Assembly: GCA_000328365.1 (NCBI GenBank)
Contig: KB309292.1
Coordinates: forward strand, 30,632-94,631
Source: Capitella teleta
Lineage: Eukaryota; Annelida; Polychaeta; Capitellidae
Direction of reading: 5' to 3'
DNA: 64,000 nucleotides
Under the pieces are notes generated by a model that saw only the letters and a program-made list of their open reading frames with translations, was not told where the DNA came from and ran no database searches. The position numbers were made by a program, and so were the translations under genes. Of the stretch, positions 50,601 to 61,389 are shown in pieces; within the stretch, counting starts at the first letter, position 1, and the number at the start of each line of letters is the position of its first letter.

Positions 50601-50657
50601 TTCATGACGATGGATGAAGCTCAGCAACATATGGTGACCGTGCACGCTGATTGCTGA
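47611..50657 (+). CDS. Multi-C2H2 zinc-finger protein
   Basis: Nine exons join in phase: 47611-47643 (tentative first exon), 47717-47884, 47948-48029, 48081-48256, 48309-48462, 48510-48685, 48736-48855, 48913-49035 and 49101-50657. The product is about 862 residues. The N-terminus is basic (AKKIRKTRTESPKKVKK). The middle carries two finger-like units (CPFCSE...H, CPLCTV...H). A Glu-rich run encoded at 49185-49225 precedes about 13 further fingers, such as CEVCGKHFRQMSTFHTHVQTH-type units, a C2HC variant (CPRCAK...ESC) and linkers that are mostly not TGEKP. This layout suits a nuclear DNA-binding regulator; I cannot name an orthologue. The second exon has no Met, so an upstream exon is required; 47611 is the nearest Met giving correct phase and a usable donor. 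All introns but the first are 47-65 nt. A poly(A) signal lies at 50687-50692. Confidence 0.88.
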
Positions 50658-50686
50658 TTTAATCAATTGTTATCGTAATTTCGTAA

Positions 50687-50692
50687 AATAAA
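50687..50692 (+). terminator. Poly(A) signal of the zinc-finger gene
   Basis: AATAAA 30 bases after the stop codon. Confidence 0.6.
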
Positions 50693-51927
50693 TTCAATTG
50701 AATTGCATTTTTTTTTTTTTTTATAATGAATAATTAACATATTTCAGCCATTATTGAATTGATTTAGCATTGAACCCTCACCTGTAATTGGCCAAAACAA
50801 TGAGCTTAGATAACATCCACGCTCCATGTCCAAAAGATGATTTTCATCAGTGAAATGGCTTTTATTAATTTTATTATAATTTTATTATTTAAAATTTATT
50901 TGGCTTAGTTATGATAAGGGGTGCGTGTACCAGATAATCTATCACAGAATATCATACAATCAACTGGCATACATATACTTGGATACCGGTAATTGACGCA
51001 CATTTCCAAGGATTCTGTTCCCTTCTGTTTTTAACTCACTAAAATAATCACTAGGCTACTATTACTGTTACTCACTAGGTGCATCCCTGGTTATGACTTA
51101 TTAACAGGTCAAGCACGTGATTCTCAATCATGCTACGGACCAGATTTGCTTGCTTCAATAGCTATTTGGCTGCATCAGCATATGCGACAACTTTGCACTT
51201 AATCCGCTTCTATGGTTCACACAATTTTCCTGATTTTCGGTGCTGCTCAATCTCCCCGAGTTAAGAGAAGCCATCTCCGTGACTGCCATGATGGAGCAGA
51301 TTATAACCGAACATGTCGTTACATCTTGTAGCGTTGCCTTCATAGATACAGATGGATAGGCACCCAATTCCACGACACATCTGTTCCTGCATGCAGTCAC
51401 ACGCCATCTTTCACTCTCTCTCTCTCCTTTCACATAATCGCTTTATACCTCCTTCTCTTTCCTTCCGCTCTTCCCGCCAGAACTGTTCTGAACATTCCTT
51501 CTGATCTCATGATATGGCCGATTCATTCCTCTTTCAGATTCTGACCTTCAGGCTTCTCTTTTCGCCCACTCTTCTCGACATCTTTTCATTTCTCAAGTGC
51601 TCTCTTTAACTAATCATTCCCATACTCCTCTTCTGTCCGGTGTGAAGGGTTTTGATCTTTCTCCGCTCCCGGGTTTTTAGGATCACCACAAGTTTCGTCC
51701 ACTCCCCTCCACCAAATCCTTTCTCAGAGCCAATAAAGAAAACATCTTGCTTGTTTTACGTTCTGATTTGATTCATGAAATTATAATTTTTAAATCCAAC
51801 TTGAATGTGAAAAAAACAAAACAAGAATACATTTCAGTGTATTTGTAAGCTGTATGAAAAACAAGAGGGATGAGAAATTACAGCAGCCTGATTCACCCAG
51901 TCCAACTGATCACATAAAAACGTCGAT
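50693..51927. other. Convergent spacer between the zinc-finger gene and ETFDH
   Basis: No exon recognised. It contains CT-rich tracts (51410-51480, 51530-51660) on the plus strand and the 3' UTR of ETFDH at its right side. Confidence 0.45.
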
Positions 51928-54292
51928 TCACATTCCGTCGTAGGCAGGGCCTTCTCCTCCTTGTGGCGTGACCCAGTTGATATTTTGAGACGGACATTTG
52001 ATGTCGCACGTCTTGCAGTGGATGCAATTCTGGGCGTTGATTTGCAGTTTTTTTCCCTCGTCCGTATCGATATACTCGTAGACTCCTGTGATTGATAAGC
52101 TCATGATAACATTTAACATTACATAACCACTAACCAGCAGGGCAGAAGCGTTGTTCAGGGCCATCATAAATTGCATAATTCCTCTCCAGTGGCACGTCAT
52201 CGTTCTTCAGCGTCAGATGCGGAGGCTGGTCATGGTCGTGGTTGGTTCCAGTCAGCGCCACCGACGACAAAAGATCAAAGCTGATAACTCCGTCTGGCTT
52301 AGGGTACTCAATTTCCTTCCGTTCCTTCGCTGGCTGTAGACATTCGCTGTCCAGTTTCTCTAGAAAAAAAAAGTAAGAAATAAATTTAATGATTAATAAT
52401 AAACTGATTAAAAGACGCACTTCCATCATGCATTTTGAATGTCCACGGTTCCTTCCCTCGCAAGATATACCAGACGCCCCCAGTGTAAGCCACGCCCCCG
52501 TACATTCCATATTTGGTGTTGAATGACGGGCGAATGTTGCGTGTGCTCCACATCTCCTTCCATACCCAGCTCTCCTTTATTCGGGTCTCGTAAGACACAG
52601 GATCAATGCCTAATAACAAGAATAGAAAATATCGCCAAAACGTCAAACTGAGAGGCAGACCAGCAGTTGGCGAATTGAGGTTTTCATCCGTGACAGCCTC
52701 AAAGACAGACTCGGCAGCCAGCATCCCGCTCTTCATGGCGTTGTGAGTTCCCTTGATCTTAGCGGTGTTCATGAAGCCGGGACTGCACCCAGCCAGGCAG
52801 CCCCCGGGGAAGGTCAGCCTTGGCACACTCTGCACATGGGGACAATGGTAGCTATGGAAACGGTAGCAAACAGAGCCATTACCTGCACGCCCCCCTCGTT
52901 GAGAGCCCTTGCGCCATAGCCGAGACGTTGGCCGCCACGAAGAACCCCCTCCACCAGGGGATGGTGCTTCCATCGCTGGAACTCTCTGAACGGATTGATG
53001 TGCGGGTTGGTGTAGTCAAGGGCAACCTATTCAAAGCGTTGTCATAGCAACCACATAAACACCATTTGCCAATTTCTCACTCACAATGAGACCGAGAGCC
53101 ACCAACGGCTGCTCTCCTCCGATGTGATACAAGAAGCTGCCACCGTACGTTTTATAATCCTGCAAAATTTGTATTGATTATTTGCAGAAGCGAGAGTGAG
53201 GAGTGCACTGACTAGAGGCCATCCCAGACTGTGCTCCACTCTGCCTGCGTGGTGGTTCTCGGGGGTTACTTCCCATAATTCCTTGAATCCGATTCCGTAC
53301 GACTGGGGCTCACAGTTTTCACGCAGGTTGAAGTTCGAGTAGAGTTGTTTGGCGAGGTGTCCATGGCAACCCTCTGAGAAGATGGTGCACTTGGCATGGA
53401 GCTCCATGCCACGCTCAAACGTCTCCTAAGAAACCGGAAGCATTAGAGAAATACCTCCAGTCATATAATTCTTCACAAACCTTAGGAGACCCGTCTTTGT
53501 GAATTCCAACGTCATTGGTTGCGACACCTTTGATGCTGCCATCCTCATGGAACAGAAGCTAAGAAAAAAAAAAAAATAATTCAGATTTTAATCCGAGAGG
53601 CAACTCACTTCACTAGCGGCATATCCTGGGTATATCTCAACACCAAGCTCCTCAGCCTGTTCCCCTAACCACTGCACCAGGTGGCCGAGGCGTACGATAT
53701 AATTGCCGTGATTGTGCATGGGAAGACCCGGAATGATGGGGATGGGAATCCTGCCTTTCTCCGTTAAGTAATACATCTTGTCCTCTGTGACGGGAGTATT
53801 CAAAGGAGCCTGTTATGGTAAGCCAGTGACGACATATAAAACACAAGGTCATGTAACCTACCCCTCGTTCCTTCCAATCAGGGAACAGTTCATCAAGTGC
53901 ACGTGGTTCAATGCAGGCGCCAGAGAGGATGTGCCGGCCGATCTCAGCCGCTTTCTCCACGACGCACACGCGGACCTCTTTGCCGGATTCGTTGGCCATC
54001 TGCTTCAGTCGACATGCGGCCGACAAACCCGAGGGTCCGCCACCAACAATGACCACATCAGCTTCATCCGCAAACCTCTCCATTTCAACATCTTTCCACC
54101 GAGGATCCGTGTCCCGAGGGACGATGGTGTGATGTGTGGTGATGCGAGCCTTCTGTTGAAGGGAGCCTCCTCCGGAGGAGAAACATCTGCGTGCCTCGCG
54201 AAGGCACCGCCGCACTGCGAAGGAAAGAGAGAATAAATAAATCACAGCAATGCATATTTGCCTCCCCACTCACACGATGTTGTTCGTTTCAT
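51928..54292 (-). CDS. ETFDH: Electron transfer flavoprotein-ubiquinone oxidoreductase
   Basis: Eleven coding exons on the minus strand: 54292-54274, 54214-53862, 53809-53609, 53558-53481, 53425-53213, 53159-53085, 53026-52883, 52829-52661, 52609-52421, 52359-52135 and 52085-51928. They give 607 residues; human ETFDH has 617. An Arg-rich, acid-free N-terminus ([17 protein letters not shown]) is a typical mitochondrial presequence. The FAD dinucleotide fold [14 protein letters not shown] lies at about 60-73. The C-terminal 4Fe-4S region has CPAG near 552 and CIHCKTC near 576-582. The enzyme sits on the inner mitochondrial membrane and moves electrons from ETF, loaded by fatty-acid and amino-acid dehydrogenases, to ubiquinone. 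All ten introns are 49-61 nt. An extra Cys follows the cluster motif. The first exon is uncertain: 57095-57131 is an alternative in the same phase. Confidence 0.96.
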
Positions 54293-56109
54293 GGTTCTTT
54301 CTTGACTGATATCATGTCCGCATAACGCATGCATAGAAGCATGAACAATTGATAACACAATAACAGAGATAACATGCAGCACAAAATCTAGTTCGTCGCT
54401 GCTTTGGTTCAAGACGGGTTGTTAACACGACAGAACGGCTGACAAAGGTCGACTGATTATCACTTGTGAGTTGTGACAGTTATTTTTATCACTGCATAAA
54501 AGCAAAGGTCACAGAGGAGACCACAAATAAATGATTGATGAGAATATAAATCCATTAACACGAAGCTCTGGAGACTTTGGTTTTCTACTATTTTCAACTC
54601 CTGAATATTGTTAATTTATATCTGTGAAATGTTTTGATTCTCCAGAGTCATGAATTCAAGATAACCAACAAGCAGTGATATCTCAAAGTGATATCAAATC
54701 AAGGTTGCTTTAATTTTTAATGTAGGAATAGATAATTGATTGCAATTAAATCCGATTGAATTGATATCAAACGGACATTCAATTGATTTTCAATTTTAGG
54801 TGATTTCATTAAATAATTTACAGCCCTTTTCCAAATATTTTCCACATGTGCTCTGATATACAACTGCATCTGACAACAAAGATAATATTAACACTCACCG
54901 CCAAAGACGGTGATCACTGTCTTTTCACGCACAACGCTTGAATGCCAAAGACAAAATTCTCGTCTTTTGCAGTTAAAGCCAAAGGCGCACACAATAACCA
55001 CTTTAGCGTCATCTCTGACATTTTTGTAGAGATTGACTGAATGCATTGTACGATTTCAGGACATTTCGTCCTGATATTCATCAAACTCACATACTCACCT
55101 TCAATATATTAATTATTATAATCACAGAATTATACTTCTGGCGTTGACAGAGCAGTTACTAATTGATTATGTTATATCACCTTGACAAGCCAGAACGAAA
55201 GCAGCGAAGCAAAGGAGTTTTCTACTATAGGGGTTACTTCAGAGCCAACTAATTAGGGAATGAGGGTGGTTGGCGCTTCTATCGGGATTCTTTCTTCTGA
55301 TACATCAAAAGCGGTGTAATATCAACACTGCGGGTATGTGCCCCCATAATTTTGTCTCGGTCTTACGTTTAGGCACACTGATCCATCAAAAATATCAAGT
55401 TATTCCAACAGTGCGGCTTTGTGATGCGCAGGATTTGAGAAAGCGAGCTAATTAGAGACTGAAGTCGAGTTGGCGCCGGCTCAAACTCCCGACTTTATAA
55501 CTGTTATTCTCATCCTATGATCTGCAAATTAGTTACTGTGCGGTAATAGTTATGACTACACAACGTAACCTCTGTAATCACAATGTATAATATGCTGGTA
55601 CTACTGGTAGCTGAGAGAAAAGTACGATTTACTCAGCTTTTTGCTTTCAAGGGGATGGTTTTCATCAAACCATGTGTTGTTCAGAGCTATATTTCGTTAA
55701 TCTAATTCCATGTATGATGTTGAATTTTACATCGTTGGATTCACAAGAAGACGACCTATCCAATTATGTAACATATATAGCTATGTGTGCCTGCACATAG
55801 AAATTACAGAGTGGTGAAATCGAGGCTTTTTTGGGTAAAATACGTGGCGTAATCGCTGGGTTAAAGTTACAAAGCCTTTAACTTGAGTAAACAAGGCTGG
55901 TCGAGATTGATGAGCTGAAGTGTAAACATTGCAGTCGTGACCCATTACGTAACAACATGAATGGGAGTTAACCAGATTATGTTATTAATCCGCTGGAAAT
56001 GAACGCCGTTAAACTACCTTTTGGAAAGAGGACGTCCTGCATCACGGCAACCGCAGTGTTTGATCAGAGCAGATAACGATTTTATAATCTCTTAAGCTTC
56101 TGCAGGACA
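54293..56109. other. ETFDH 5' region, no exon recognised
   Basis: AT-rich DNA that is either the promoter region of ETFDH or, if the distal first exon is used, part of its first intron. Around 55260-55440 two loosely similar stretches share ATCAAAA-centred sequence and GTTGGCGC motifs; I could not define an element there. Confidence 0.35.
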
Positions 56110-56154
56110 ATGTCATTTGCCGACATCGGGACTGCTGCACGGCCGCAGTGCAAG
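56110..56154 (+). other. Possible first coding exon, plus strand
   Basis: ATG at 56110 opens 15 codons (MSFADIGTAARPQCK) ending at AAG before GTAGTA, in a locally GC-rich patch. Its end phase matches the terminal-exon candidate at 57811. No family recognised. Confidence 0.2.
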
Positions 56155-57094
56155 GTAGTAACGTCGGCATTATTTTTGTCCTCTTCGGGGCCGCTCTTAG
56201 CGTCCAAAATTGGCCAGTTTTGGGCCACCATTCAAATGTTTGCTGGGAAATCACTAAATCGACATTGATAAGTCACAAGTGAGTGAGTGACTCACCATTA
56301 TTCTTTGCCGTATCCTATGGCTGAACCTGATCGCCCATGGATCAGCCGTACTGTGTCAGGCCTAAAAGGAGTCCACACTAATTAAAATTTTAGCTTTCCA
56401 GGTTACCTTACAATTCTCATGCAAATAATCTGACAAATATAACAGCGGTCCAGGCTGTAGCCTGCAATTTCGCAAAGGCCATAACAACCGATCCGAGTTG
56501 TAGATTTACTGCTGAACTATTTTCATATAAATTATCAAGCGCCACGCTTGTCAAATCACCGAGATACCACAAAACCACTTTCCCTCAGATATCCGTGTGC
56601 ATGGTTTATAACATGCATATATATGTATGATGAGTTACTTCTCTTGTCTTTCATCTCTTCACTAGCTCGCTAATATCATAAAATATGTGTTTTGGGGGTC
56701 TGAGGTAATTCGGCAAGTGAACCTAAACCATCGTAATATTATTGTTGGTGAAAGGTGATGTTTTCATAAGGAAAGTCGAGCTTTATATGGCAGACCATAT
56801 GCCACATATTTATGTGGCATTTGATAGGCCTATATTATTATGATTAATTGACTAGAATAGATTATGAAATAACCAAATAACTTTGTGCATGATTATGATA
56901 CATATTTAGATATTACATAATGATAAATGATCATAATGATACACATTACACTTAATATTAGGATAAAATAAGAAGATCAACCGCCACCATGGCCTGCCAG
57001 TGCAATTGCCCTATTTCAATTGGTTAATAACATGGAATATTTGTGATTATTCGAGTAAATACTTCAGAGGGGTTTCAGAAGGAAAAGAACTTAC

Positions 57095-57131
57095 CCGCAG
57101 CGGACGACTGAAGTCTGCTCACAGCTGACAT
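57095..57131 (-). other. Possible distal first exon of ETFDH
   Basis: ATG at 57131-57129 opens MSAVSRLQSSAA and ends in GCGG before the strong donor GTAAGT. The end phase fits the exon at 54214 exactly, giving [20 protein letters not shown], a convincing mitochondrial presequence. It competes with the proximal 19-nt exon at 54292-54274. Confidence 0.5.
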
Positions 57132-57810
57132 GTTCACTGCGTCACTGAACTTAAAAGTGGAATGGTCGAATGTGGCTTATGAAACAACAGTGCTAACTTC
57201 CCACAGAGTTTTTATAAAGTTTTTTTTCCCCAGGAATTACAACAATAAATTCGATTAACCAGGAGCTAAAAACAAAATATACTAATAATAAAAGTTAACA
57301 TATGAAAGTCATGAAGCTGTTATATTGATTAAATTGCGAATTTCAACAACAATATTCGCCATTTAAGGAGTAGCTCTGATTGCTTGCAATACAATGATTG
57401 CCGTTCTAATACATAGTTCTCTGACAATAGCAGACAGGGTCAAGGACGAAAATTGCCGTACACCGTCCTAATTGGGCAAAATGCCATCATTCAATGTGTG
57501 GAACTGGGAATGAATTGATTCGTAAAATTACCCTGGGTCGTTCTTAGCCACGATATCAAATAATTCAATTGGCTTCACCAAATTAAATGCTATTTATGTG
57601 ACTTTGGGCTTGACTGTGAATGGTATGTAGTGAAACAGAGAGTGACCCAAAATTTGGCGTATTCACTACTGTATTCGATCACTTAATTCACTAGTATTCA
57701 GGGCCTGACTCTATCAACATTTTGTATTCTGATTGAAAGTGCGGTATGTCGATATACACTAGTATTCGAAAAATATATATATATATATTGCGACATTGAA
57801 TTCTTTGCAG

Positions 57811-57891
57811 TCGCAGCTGTCGAAAAAAGTAAAGGAGCATGATGGTATTCTGGAGCTCCTTCCGACCCTCTTGAGTCACACGGGCGCTTGA
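57811..57891 (+). other. Possible terminal exon, plus strand
   Basis: After the acceptor GAATTCTTTGCAG, 26 codons run to a TGA (57889-57891): SQLSKKVKEHDGILELLPTL and then LSHTGA. The composition is protein-like, amphipathic and unlike the AT-rich surroundings. I do not recognise the family and could not place the remaining exons. Confidence 0.3.
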
Positions 57892-58034
57892 CCAGCTTAA
57901 TTTAGGGAGACGTCCGTGATATGAGTTCTACCTGTTCTTATGGATGAATCCAAAAGTTTTTTATATACTGGATACTGCCATAAACAGTATTATCCCACTT
58001 TAAAGTTGGGTTGATTAATCAAATTAAATCAGAT

Positions 58035-59077
58035 CACTTGTCTAGGGCTGGGCGGATATTGCTTTAACACGGATACACGGATAACGGATATCCGTGTTAC
58101 TAATATCCGACGGATACGGATACGGATATTTATGGCCAAACACGGGAGCATGCACCTACAGCGTAATGCCCCAGCGCCTGGCACACGCTGTGAGCGCGAA
58201 AGCCACGCTCTGCCTGCAGCAGTTAAGGACAAACGACCTTGACCTACTGCTTGCTTCTTGTACATTTCTTTTATCAAAACGCTCAGAATGAGTTTCAATG
58301 AGCACATGCAGACGGCTCGCTTGCCTGTCAATTTCACAGAGGTGAATTCCTTATCAGCGCAAGCTATTTCAAGTGTTTTTTCCCAACTTCACGAGTCGCA
58401 GATTATAAGCCCAAGACGGAACGACAGTAACGTGCACTTTGTGCTACAGTGTACACTTTCAATAAACATGATTTGGAAATGTACAAGCTTAGTAACTTCG
58501 TGAGGCGCAAGTCAGTTCATAGCTTCATGGCAATTATTGTTCTATAGAAAGTTTGAAATAATTCAAGTTGCAAGATCGCCAAGTAGCGGGCCTAGGCATA
58601 TGTACTAGTCTGTATTAACTGTTCAATTTCAAACATGGTTCAAGGTCGAGAAAGTGATGAAATTCAGTGCTGTTTGTGGTTCACACGAAAACTGCAATTG
58701 ACAAAGCTGTCACGTGTAACGGTGTTGAAAAATAGGCACTAAAGGAGATAGTCAACAACGCGTGTTACGTCACTTTTGCTTGATGACTGAAGAGATTCAA
58801 GGGCATAGAATTGTGTTCATTTAAAACAAATCAGAATTAGCGCATTGTTGACATCGTGTTATCTTGTAATTGACATCGCTCAGCTTCAGTGAGCAGCGTT
58901 TGTGTGCGGAATGGCTGCGCTACGCTCACTATGCGCTCGAAACAAACACTTAAAATTTACACTATCCGTGTTTAACTATCCGTGTTGAAACACGGATCAC
59001 GGATAGTACTGAAAACCCCCAATATCCGTGCTGTCACGGATATCGGACACGGATATCCGCCCAGCCCTACACTTGTC
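58035..59077. repeat. 8-bp target-site duplication of the hAT element
   Basis: CACTTGTC occurs at 58035-58042 and again at 59070-59077, directly abutting both ends of the element. The match is perfect. Confidence 0.95.
58043..59069 (+). mobile_element. Complete non-autonomous hAT element
   Basis: The 1027-bp element opens TAGGGCTGGGCGGATAT and closes with the reverse complement ATATCCGCCCAGCCCTA. It is flanked by a perfect 8-bp duplication. Both subterminal regions are arrays of CCGTGT, ATCCG and GGATAT motifs, as in hAT elements where the transposase binds. No transposase frame is present, so movement would depend on a source element elsewhere. The first ~800 bp match the truncated copy at 25025-25823. 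The intact ends and target duplication suggest a rather recent insertion. Confidence 0.92.
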
Positions 59078-61385
59078 ACATGGGACTATGTACTACATGT
59101 AGTAATAGTTCAAAATTATTGTGATGAGTATTTGTTTCTTCTGCTGATGTTATTTGTGGCCGAGAAAACACACCAAAGGTGGTAACATAATGGGAAAGAT
59201 TTGTTTTAAAATGGGTAAATTTGAAAATGGAAGGAATGGTTACTTTATGAAGTCAACAAAGCTAGGTCGCCGGTTTGTTCAATTAATAAGTTTGGAAAGT
59301 GAAAGTCGTGGATAAGGAATGGAGAGTTATGTAATGACATAAAAAATGCACCTTCATTTAATCGATCACATTGCAGAATACCAAATTGCAGCATAAAACA
59401 TAATGAGAGCGATACTTGCATAATAAATAATGAGATAATTACTGCCAAATGGTGTTGCAGGACTATTGAATTCAAACTTTATATGGCAAGTATTGTTATA
59501 GTTAGTAACCATATACTACGGAACGACAGGGATTATCTGAATATAGCCTCAAACTAACCATTTTAAATCACCCGTGCATGTATTATGAAGAGCACTGGAT
59601 CTTTCTTCTTTCCAATGACACAACTTCGAATTCACCCCACCTGACAGACATGTGGTATTTTCGGAAGTACATGCATTGCGTTTGTTTGCAAAGCGTCTCC
59701 AATTCTGACGTCATTTCCAAGAAGATGTTGAATGAAAAACACGGTCCTATCAGCATATCAACCTCCCAATATGATGTATTTTTAAATAGCTCAAAAAGTG
59801 TGAACACCCAGATAGCATTCAAGTGTCATTGTGATACCTATTTCGTGGCACAACTTGCCACATAAGTGAAATAAAAAGCCGCCACAATTGTACAATAATG
59901 CCCATCACATAGCCATCACTTTAACAACAACAAAAAAATGATTGCAGATGTGAACACAGATGTGGCAAAAAATGCTACAAGTGTGGCAGTTTATTTAGCG
60001 GATTAACCAAAACGGTCGGCGGTAACAATAGTGAAATGGCACAAACGGGCACATATGTGGCGATTTTTTAACTGTTTACATAAGGGATTAGGAGATTGGG
60101 CCTCACATGTGGCGATAAATGGTTCCTTTGAAGTCATTAGGTGATTGTTTACTCAAGAGATAAGACCATGAATGCAGGTCTGAATGACAGAAATTGGCAC
60201 ATATCCTGCACTCAGATGGCAACTTTCTATTGTTTGTTTAGGGGATTACTACACCAGATTAAAAAATATTATAAAATCAAAATCGTTATTTTTCTTACTA
60301 TTTTATTGTTATTAACAGCAGATGAAAGGAAATAACCCAACATAGGAGAAAATTAAACAATAACATGTGTCATGTCAAAAGTCCTCGCTTGTGGAACCTC
60401 GTGAGTCTATGGACTTCGTAGAACGCTGCTTCTCCGACTGCAATGTCCTACTTCATCAAGACTGGTTGAGGATGAATTGATTTTTTTTACAGATAGCGAC
60501 TGGAAGAAGAACAGAATCATAATAATTACCATAGCTAGGAAGTACTAATAAATCGGCTTGCATTATCCATACACAAATATTTATACAAAGGAATTGGAAA
60601 CATATCAGTTTCAAACATATTGAAAATAATTCCAAATACTTACTGCATGCTGTTGTTGAACCCCCAAGAGTTGAACCCTAATTGTGCCGACACGGTCATC
60701 AGCTCCAGCAGGCTGTTGCAGACAGTCTTGTTTGTGTTTGATCCTCCACAGCCGAGCCTGGTAATCTAGAAAGAGAAAAAAACATATATCAGAAACTCAG
60801 CAGTATTAAAGCACAACACAATTGAACGCAGAGTTAAAGCAAGTATGGATTATCTAATAAGTGAATAATCAACAATCTCAATTCGACGAAGATTCAGGAT
60901 CCAATAAGAAGAGCTATCAAAACGAGATTTCTTACATTACCACTGGAGCAATTACAGTGGAATCTGTGGTATATCGAGATGCAATATTATGGCATCTGAA
61001 CATCCTGGACATTAAGCAATCGACTCTTAAGCCATAACGAATTGAACCCCTCCCCCCAAATTTAGGGGTTGGTATAATCGCGCAAAGCTAATCATTTAAG
61101 TGTAAGAAGGAATCGAATACGATTGATAACTGATGAGCAAAATCATAATTCACGCAGTATATCTCTTTGAAGTCATAACAACGAGCGCACCTCAACTTTT
61201 CAGTTTCATGCACGGCATTATCGCCCAATCTACCCTGATAATTGAATATTATCAAAAGCTTAATATAGTATGATACATGTGAGCCGCTCATAGATCGCAC
61301 ATTGAAGCATATAGATGTATATGCATGCCTAGACAATAGCATGCGTGCATCATACATGTACATTTGTACACTACCCGTGCATGCG
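59078..61385. other. Interval with one orphan exon and a degenerate repeat
   Basis: Mostly AT-rich and without a recognised gene. It contains degenerate GTGGCGATTTTTTA...GGGATTA-like units at about 59980, 60055 and 60217, and the exon candidate at 60644-60765. Confidence 0.4.
60644..60765 (-). other. Unassigned internal exon candidate
   Basis: A 122-bp minus-strand segment is bounded by a good acceptor (TTTCTAG before 60765) and a consensus donor (GTAAGTATT after 60644). Two of three frames are open across it, one reading ARLWRIKHKQDCLQQPAGAD and onward, the other NKTVCNSLLELMTVSAQLGF. GC content is well above the flanks. No family recognised; neighbouring exons may lie outside the window or be lost to the LINE insertion. 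Confidence 0.35.
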
Positions 61386-61389
61386 TAGG

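Noticed and set aside
53778-54236. 152-codon plus-strand frame opposite ETFDH exon 2
   Set aside because: Shadow of a GC-rich coding exon; the minus-strand reading is a clear ETFDH match.
58094-58503. Protein-coding gene shared with 25336-25689
   Set aside because: The frames are similar only because both lie in copies of the same non-coding hAT element; they are short, shifted relative to each other and match no transposase.
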